Shown here piece after piece: positions 14,305 to 19,091 of a stretch of 19,091 nucleotides of DNA. The notes beneath the pieces were generated by a model that saw nothing but the letters and a program-made list of their open reading frames with translations, did not search any database and was not told where the DNA came from. The stretch comes from Lachnospiraceae bacterium (GTDB taxonomy: Bacteria > Bacillota > Clostridia > Lachnospirales > Lachnospiraceae), in contig JAEDOO010000023.1 of the NCBI GenBank assembly GCA_016301965.1, positions 1 through 19,091 of the forward strand, read 5' to 3'. Numbering within the stretch: position 1 is the first letter of the stretch; every line of letters starts with the position of its first letter. Made by a program: the position numbers and the translations under genes.

Positions 14305-15741
14305 ATGCAGTTAAGTATGTGGATTCTTGCGGACTGGCTGAAAGACTATCATCCGGAAGTGAAAATAGAGAATGGAGACCGGATACTGCGCAACGTACGT
14401 CTATATGCGGAAGGGCTGAAGCTGTCCCGTTTCACCGTTTATCTGAATCAGATTGACGGACAAAAAGCCATGTGTTCCAACGGACGGGACATTCTGATTC
14501 TGCAAACAGATGATCTTAACGAAGTATTTAACCGTATCCTGGATGCTTTTGAATATTATAATGAATGGCAGGAAAATATGAACACCTGTATTTCGTACAT
14601 GCGTCCTCTAAAAGAACTGATGGACATGTTCACATCTGTCTTTCATTCTGTGCTGATCATGGCAGATGCCACCTTTTTTATGCGGGAGGTCTGCGGTTCC
14701 CGGGAAGACAAGGAATACCTGACAAAATCACAACAGATTTTGGAAGACAAGATCATGCCTCTGGAGGATCTTTTAAGAATCAATCAGCTTGAACACATTC
14801 GAAAATCCAATGTTCCTGCCTATCTGGTTTCTGTTCCTGACAGAGAAACATCGGCCGTGACCAATCTTTTTTCTGACAATAAACATATAGGCTGGCTGAT
14901 TCTTCTGGCTCCGGGAGGAGAGTATTCCCAGGGCACTCTCGATTTGCTGGATGTTGCCGGTGAATTTGTGGAAAAATGGTTTTCCCGGAACAGGGAAAGT
15001 GATCTGACCATGGATACGGCAGGTATATTCCAGGATATCATGAGCGATACTTTGACGGAAAAACAAATGTATACTCGTCTGGAAACTATGGGATGGTATC
15101 CCAGTGATGCAAAGCAGCTGTATCTTATTTTACAGACAGATGATGTTCTCAAAGCGCACCATGCCGTCAGACGGTATCTGGAAATGCTCAATACGCAGGC
15201 ATACCTGTTTACCTATGACGGAAATATGCTGTATATTCTCAACAAAAATCTGACCGATGAACATCGGCTGGAAAGTCAGATGAAAGAAATACTGAAAAAA
15301 AGTCACTGCTGTGCCGTGAAAAGTCCAGCTTTTACGGATATACTGCTCTTGAAAAAATATGCCAAATCCCTGCAGGTGCTGGCTGATTTTCTGGATATGG
15401 ATCCCGGAAAAGTGATATCTGTCGAAGAATCCCGCCTTCCCTATATCGCTTCCCTTCTGGCCCGTCAGACTGTCCTGGATATGAAGCATCCTTCCCTGTA
15501 TCTTCTGGAAGAATATGACAGAAAAAACGACACGCAGCTTTCCCAGACGCTCTGCTGTTTTCTGAAAAACAATTGCAGTTACATCGAAACTGCCAAGGAG
15601 CTGTATATCCACAGAAGCACTTTGCTGTACCGACTTAACCGCATCAGAGAACTCACGGAGCTTGATCTGGATAACTATGATGTGCGGCTGAGCCTGCAGA
15701 TTTCATACCTTATCAGAGACTGCGGGAAACAACGGATGTAA
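14305..15741 (+). CDS. PucR/CdaR-type transcriptional regulator
   Basis: A 478-residue protein. The last 65 residues carry the PucR C-terminal HTH (LCCFLKNNCSYIETAKEL, IHRSTLLYRLNRIRELT, DLDNYDVRLSLQISYLI). The HRxTLxYRLxRIxxL signature is diagnostic. The central part (about 225-380) has the spacing of the degenerate GGDEF-like domain of CdaR proteins. The N-terminal part (1-220) is a sensory region I cannot assign to a named domain. ATG 14305 has AGGAG 5 bases upstream. It is divergent from the UroD-fold gene, and the intergenic inverted repeats are its likely binding sites. Such regulators usually activate a neighbouring catabolic gene on sensing its substrate; that role is inferred here. 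No clear terminator follows. Confidence 0.87.
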   Translation: MQLSMWILADWLKDYHPEVKIENGDRILRNVRLYAEGLKLSRFTVYLNQIDGQKAMCSNGRDILILQTDDLNEVFNRILDAFEYYNEWQENMNTCISYMRPLKELMDMFTSVFHSVLIMADATFFMREVCGSREDKEYLTKSQQILEDKIMPLEDLLRINQLEHIRKSNVPAYLVSVPDRETSAVTNLFSDNKHIGWLILLAPGGEYSQGTLDLLDVAGEFVEKWFSRNRESDLTMDTAGIFQDIMSDTLTEKQMYTRLETMGWYPSDAKQLYLILQTDDVLKAHHAVRRYLEMLNTQAYLFTYDGNMLYILNKNLTDEHRLESQMKEILKKSHCCAVKSPAFTDILLLKKYAKSLQVLADFLDMDPGKVISVEESRLPYIASLLARQTVLDMKHPSLYLLEEYDRKNDTQLSQTLCCFLKNNCSYIETAKELYIHRSTLLYRLNRIRELTELDLDNYDVRLSLQISYLIRDCGKQRM

Positions 15742-15839
15742 CTCAAAACTCCAAGAATTAAATCAACATGTTAAATAAATCACAAACTCTCTTCACGATT
15801 ATCTATATATGCATAATAAACACATCTACAACATACACT

Positions 15840-16005
15840 ACGATTGAGCCGAACACAGATTCCAGCGATTAGAACTGACTGAATATTTTTCAGTATGTTG
15901 ACTTCTATCGCTGTTTCTGCTATATTAAGCTCAGTGATCGTGTTGCGGAAACTTGCGAAGCCCGTGACCGGGGGAGAACCTGCGGGTCTCTCCCTCTTTT
16001 ATTTT
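15840..16005 (+). ncRNA. Structured RNA upstream of the AbiF-type gene, candidate RNA antitoxin (abiF-motif-like)
   Basis: Pairings read from the sequence are as follows. P1: ACGAT/ATCGT (15840-15844 with 15937-15941) and TGAGC/GCTCA (15845-15849 with 15929-15933). P2: CAGA/TCTG (15856-15859 with 15916-15919). P3: CAGCGAT-AGAA with TTCTATCGCTG (15863-15874 with 15903-15913, one bulge). P4: ACTGAA/TTCAGT (15878-15883 with 15889-15894). A further match, CCGAACAC (15849-15856) with GTGTT-G-CGG (15940-15948), would make an H-type pseudoknot with P1. Then come CCCG-TGAC-CGGG (15961-15972) and an intrinsic terminator. From memory, an RNA motif named abiF is known upstream of Abi_2 genes, and AbiF-type HEPN proteins are paired with RNA antitoxins; placement and architecture fit. 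The promoter is unclear: only AT-rich boxes such as CATAAT (15812-15817) are visible. The 98 bases before it (15742-15839) hold nothing else I can name. Confidence 0.7.
15972..16005 (+). terminator. Terminator of the structured RNA, directly before the abiF-type ribosome binding site
   Basis: GGGAGA-ACC (15972-15980) pairs with GGT-(C)-TCTCCC (15985-15994), followed by TCTTTTATTTT. The ribosome binding site AGGGAG (16006-16011) begins at the next base. Most transcripts should therefore stop as free RNA, and only read-through would produce the downstream mRNA. Confidence 0.8.
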
Positions 16006-16017
16006 AGGGAGAAATAT

Positions 16018-16962
16018 ATGTTACCACAGAAGAAATTTTCCACTTTTTCAGAACAAGTTGAATAGCTCCAGCATGAAAAGCATCTTATCATTTCTGACAG
16101 GAAGTATGCCGAAGACGTTCTGAAGCATATCGGCTATTTTCCATTAATGGGCGGCTACAAGCACCTATTCAGAATTCCCTTAACAAAAAAATATAAAGAT
16201 GGAACTTCTTTTGATGAAATTGTTTCTCTTTACGAATTCGATGCAGAACTCCGAGAATTGTTCTTCAAATATCTACTGCAGATAGAGCGACATCTTCGCT
16301 CACTGATGTCCTACTATTTTTCGGAACAATATGGGGAATCACAATCCGCTTATCTGGATGCAAACAATTTTAACAACAGCCGCCGGAATCATAATACTAT
16401 TAGCCGCTTGATTGCGACTTTACAGAGAGCTGCATCAACAACCGATTATGTTTATATTAATTATTACCGAAATACCTACGGGAACATACCACTTTGGGTT
16501 CTGATTAACGTCCTTACTTTCGGAAATCTTTCAAAAATGTATAAGGTTTTCCCACAATCCCTGCAATCCAAAGTATGTAAAAATTTCGGTATTATTAATC
16601 AACGACAAATGGAACAGTTCTTATCTGTCCTAACAAAATTCAGAAATGTATGTGCCCACGGCGAACGGCTATTTACATACCGGACAATAGATAATATTTC
16701 TGATCTTCCCTTGCACAGAAAAATGTCAATACCTATGAATGGAATCCAGTATCAATACGGAAAAAATGATTTATTTGCTGTTGTCATCGCCTTTCGTTAT
16801 TTAATACCGAGTAGAGATTTTCTTGTTTTCAAAAGAAAATTAGCTGTTCTGATTGACCATACTTCTAAAAAACTTGTCCATATGGACAGCGAAGAACTCC
16901 TGAACAAAATGGGGTTTCCTCCCAACTGGAAGAATATTACCCGCTACCGTTTAACATCATAA
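16018..16962 (+). pseudogene. AbiF/AbiD-type (Abi_2) HEPN toxin gene interrupted by an in-frame TAG
   Basis: The frame from ATG 16018 (AGGGAG 6 bases upstream) reads MLPQKKFSTFSEQVE, then TAG at 16063-16065, then continues without break as LQHEKHLIISDRKYAEDVL KHIGYFPLMGGYKHLF to the stop at 16960-16962; the full length would be 314 codons. FSTFxEQVE...L.I.D...A...L..IGYF.LMGGYKH is the Abi_2 N-terminus, QIERHLRSLMSYYF is the next conserved block, and RNVCAHGERL holds the HEPN R-x4-H ribonuclease motif (R209, H214 in full-length numbering). The only later ATG (16147) has no ribosome binding site and would remove 43 conserved residues. A single T-to-A change (TTG Leu to TAG) could explain the stop. 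Family members act in abortive infection, as HEPN RNases held by an RNA partner. The gene is probably inactive unless the stop is suppressed or is a sequencing error. Confidence 0.8.
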
Positions 16963-16989
16963 AAGCGAAAAAGGAAGATGACACCATCA

Positions 16990-17037
16990 AAAAGATTAAA
17001 AAATCCCCCATCACTCCACAAAAGAGTGATGGGGGAT
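16990..17037 (-). terminator. Intrinsic terminator of the pyruvate phosphate dikinase gene
   Basis: A perfect 14-bp stem (ATCCCCCATCACTC, 17003-17016, with its complement at 17024-17037) and a 7-base loop are followed on the minus strand by TTTTTAATCTTTTTG-type bases (16989-17002). It lies about 60 bases after the stop. Confidence 0.9.
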
Positions 17038-17100
17038 CTCCTTATGTATTCACTTAAGAATCAACTTAGAGCAAATCCTCCAAGAGGTACTGCTCTGAAA

Positions 17101-19091
17101 TTATTTCTGTGCGATAGCTGCCTGAGCTGCTGCCAGACGAGCGATCGGTACACGGAACGGTGAACAGGATACATAGTCAAGACCGATCTTGTTGCAGAAT
17201 TCAACAGAGGACGGATCTCCACCGTGCTCACCACAGATACCGATGTGCAGATTCGGATTAACCGGTTTGCCAAGCTTGATAGCCATTTCCATCAGCTTAC
17301 CAACACCTGTCTGATCCAGTTTTGCGAACGGATCGTTCTCGAAGATCTTAGCATCATAGTAAGCGTTCAGGAACTTACCAGCATCGTCACGAGAGAAGCC
17401 GAAGGTCATCTGTGTCAGGTCGTTTGTACCGAAGCAGAAGAAGTCAGCCTCTTTAGCGATCTCGTCAGCTGTCAGAGCAGCTCTCGGGATCTCGATCATA
17501 GTACCTACTTCGTATTCCAGATCAACACCGGCTGCTGCGATCTCAGCGTCAGCTGTCTCAACTACGAATTTCTTAACGTATTTCAGCTCTTTGATATCGC
17601 CAACAAGCGGGATCATGATCTCCGGTTTGATTGTCCAATCCGGATGAGCGTTCTTAACATTGATAGCTGCACGGATAACAGCCTTTGTCTGCATCTTAGC
17701 GATTTCCGGATAAGTTACAGCCAGACGGCATCCACGATGACCCATCATCGGGTTGAACTCTACCAGAGACTCGATAACAGCCTTGATATCCTCTACAGTC
17801 TTGCCCTGAGCGTCAGCCAGCTTCTTGATGTCCTCTTCCTCAGTCGGAACGAACTCATGCAGCGGCGGATCCAGGAAACGGATAGTAACCGGGTTGCCTT
17901 CCAGAGCTGTGAACAGACCTTCGAAGTCCTCCTGCTGATACGGCAGGATCTTCTCCATAGCTGCTTCTCTCTCCTCCAGAGTAGTGGAGCAGATCATTTC
18001 ACGGAAAGCATCGATTCTGCCCTCACCGAAGAACATATGCTCTGTACGGCAAAGACCGATACCCTCAGCACCCAGCTCAACAGCTTTCTTAGCGTCTTCC
18101 GGAGTATCTGCGTTTGTACGAACTTTCATAGTTCTGAACTTGTCAGCCCAAGCCATGATGCGTCCGAATGTACCGGCGATTGTAGCATCTACAGTTGCGA
18201 TAGCGCCGTCGTAGATATTACCTGTTGTACCATCGATGGAGATAACGTCTCCCTCATGGAACTCTTTGCCAGCCAGTGTGAATTTCTTGTTTTCTTCATC
18301 CATTACGATATCACCGCAACCGGATACACAGCACTCACCCATACCACGGGCAACTACTGCAGCGTGAGAAGTCATACCACCACGAACAGTCAGGATACCC
18401 TGAGCAGCTTTCATACCGGTGATATCTTCCGGAGATGTCTCCAGACGAACAAGGATAACTTTCTCGCCTCTCTCAGCCCATTCAACAGCGTCATCAGCTG
18501 TAAATACAACTTTACCGCAGGCAGCACCCGGGGAAGCACCCAGACCTTTTCCGATCGGAGTAGCAGCCTTCAGAGCAGCAGCGTCGAACTGCGGATGAAG
18601 CAGAGTGTCAAGGTTACGCGGATCGATCATTGCAACAGCCTCTTCTTCTGTTCTCATTCCCTCATCTACGAGGTCACAAGCGATCTGAAGAGCAGCCTGA
18701 GCAGTTCTCTTACCGTTACGTGTCTGCAGCATGTACAGTTTCTTGTTCTCAACAGTAAACTCCATATCCTGCATATCTCTGTAGTGATTTTCCAGAGTCT
18801 TGCAAACCTCTACGAACTGAGCGTAAGCTTCCGGGAACTCCTCTTCCATCTTAGCGATCGGCATCGGAGTACGAACGCCGGCAACAACGTCCTCGCCCTG
18901 TGCGTTGATCAGGAACTCACCCATCAGTTTCTTCTCACCTGTAGCCGGGTCACGTGTGAAAGCAACACCAGTACCACAGTCATCACCCATGTTACCGAAA
19001 GCCATGGACTGTACGTTTACAGCAGTACCCCAAGAGTACGGGATATCGTTGTCACGACGGTATACGTTTGCACGCGGGTTATCCCAGGAAC
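17101..19091 (-). CDS. ppdK: Pyruvate, phosphate dikinase, C-terminal about 660 residues; start lies beyond the right edge
   Basis: The frame stays open from base 19091 to the stop at 17101. It begins WDNPRANVYRRDNDIPYSWG and continues TAVNVQSMAFGNMGDDCGTG, both typical of the PPDK nucleotide-binding domain. It follows that the Met at 19005 is internal and that roughly 200-220 N-terminal residues are missing. The phosphohistidine domain carries RGGMTSHAAVVARGMGECC, with the catalytic His codon at 18364-18366. The C-terminal PEP/pyruvate barrel shows GAEGIGLCRTEHMFFGEGR, FCFGTNDLTQMTFGFSRDD and HIGICGEHGGDPSSVEF with the acid-base Cys. The enzyme interconverts ATP + Pi + pyruvate with AMP + PPi + PEP and acts in PPi-linked glycolysis or gluconeogenesis in the cytosol. 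Codon use is restricted (CGT, GTA, C-ending pyrimidine pairs), as expected for a highly expressed gene. Confidence 0.97.
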   Translation of the reverse strand, partial: SWDNPRANVYRRDNDIPYSWGTAVNVQSMAFGNMGDDCGTGVAFTRDPATGEKKLMGEFLINAQGEDVVAGVRTPMPIAKMEEEFPEAYAQFVEVCKTLENHYRDMQDMEFTVENKKLYMLQTRNGKRTAQAALQIACDLVDEGMRTEEEAVAMIDPRNLDTLLHPQFDAAALKAATPIGKGLGASPGAACGKVVFTADDAVEWAERGEKVILVRLETSPEDITGMKAAQGILTVRGGMTSHAAVVARGMGECCVSGCGDIVMDEENKKFTLAGKEFHEGDVISIDGTTGNIYDGAIATVDATIAGTFGRIMAWADKFRTMKVRTNADTPEDAKKAVELGAEGIGLCRTEHMFFGEGRIDAFREMICSTTLEEREAAMEKILPYQQEDFEGLFTALEGNPVTIRFLDPPLHEFVPTEEEDIKKLADAQGKTVEDIKAVIESLVEFNPMMGHRGCRLAVTYPEIAKMQTKAVIRAAINVKNAHPDWTIKPEIMIPLVGDIKELKYVKKFVVETADAEIAAAGVDLEYEVGTMIEIPRAALTADEIAKEADFFCFGTNDLTQMTFGFSRDDAGKFLNAYYDAKIFENDPFAKLDQTGVGKLMEMAIKLGKPVNPNLHIGICGEHGGDPSSVEFCNKIGLDYVSCSPFRVPIARLAAAQAAIAQK

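Noticed and set aside
16063..16065. Reading the TAG as pyrrolysine, given a corrinoid-type UroD-fold gene nearby
   Set aside because: Pyrrolysine is known in methylamine methyltransferases, not in Abi_2 proteins. No pyl genes or PYLIS-like evidence is in the window, and homologues have an ordinary residue (typically Leu) there.
16978..17163. A 61-codon plus-strand open frame
   Set aside because: It spans the ppdK terminator hairpin and the antisense of the ppdK 3' end, and has no ribosome binding site.

Overview
The window looks like the chromosome of a low-to-mid GC Bacillota, most probably a gut Lachnospiraceae (Blautia/Dorea-like). This rests on gene content (pyruvate phosphate dikinase, an XRE-aminotransferase fusion, a TraX homologue, S/T/Q-rich lipoproteins, a DCSHF-type NlpC/P60 protein), on the strong AGGAGG-type ribosome binding sites, on several TTG starts and on the simple hairpin-plus-T terminators. 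The species assignment is inference. No rRNA, tRNA, CRISPR array, insertion sequence or phage gene was seen.

Layout. Positions 1-8792 are all on the minus strand. Reading in the direction of transcription, they hold an aldo/keto reductase (8792-7800), purC (7680-6820, with terminator), a lipoprotein (6624-5293), coaD (5214-4732, TTG start), an overlapping trio (DNA methyltransferase 4587-3700, small beta-rich protein 3707-3459, deoxyinosine-type DNA glycosylase 3469-2972), an XRE-HTH/aminotransferase fusion (2852-1332), a double-HTH MerR-type regulator (1309-575, TTG start, with terminator), and the N-terminal part of a HelD-like helicase running off the left edge (340-1).

Positions 9071-15741 alternate in strand. 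They hold a TraX-family membrane protein (+), a second lipoprotein (-), and a divergently transcribed secreted cell-wall protein (+) with SH3, NlpC/P60-like and lysozyme-like domains. A bidirectional hairpin follows. Next come a uroporphyrinogen-decarboxylase-fold methyltransferase-like gene (-) and a PucR/CdaR-type regulator (+), which share a control region containing two inverted repeats.

Positions 15840-16962 are the most interesting part. A structured RNA with a predicted H-type pseudoknot ends in its own intrinsic terminator. It lies directly upstream of a well-placed ribosome binding site and the start of an AbiF/AbiD (Abi_2, HEPN R-x4-H) gene. That gene carries an in-frame TAG at codon 16. 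The arrangement matches an RNA-antitoxin/HEPN-toxin module in which the RNA is intact but the toxin is interrupted. The window ends with the C-terminal two-thirds or so of pyruvate phosphate dikinase (-), which has its own strong terminator at 16990-17037.

How the genes work together. Central metabolism is represented by ppdK, purC, coaD, the aminotransferase and the aldo/keto reductase. Genome maintenance is represented by the methyltransferase/glycosylase trio and, at the level of RNA polymerase recycling, HelD. Envelope functions are represented by the two lipoproteins, TraX and the NlpC-like protein. The AbiF module is the only defence-like element.
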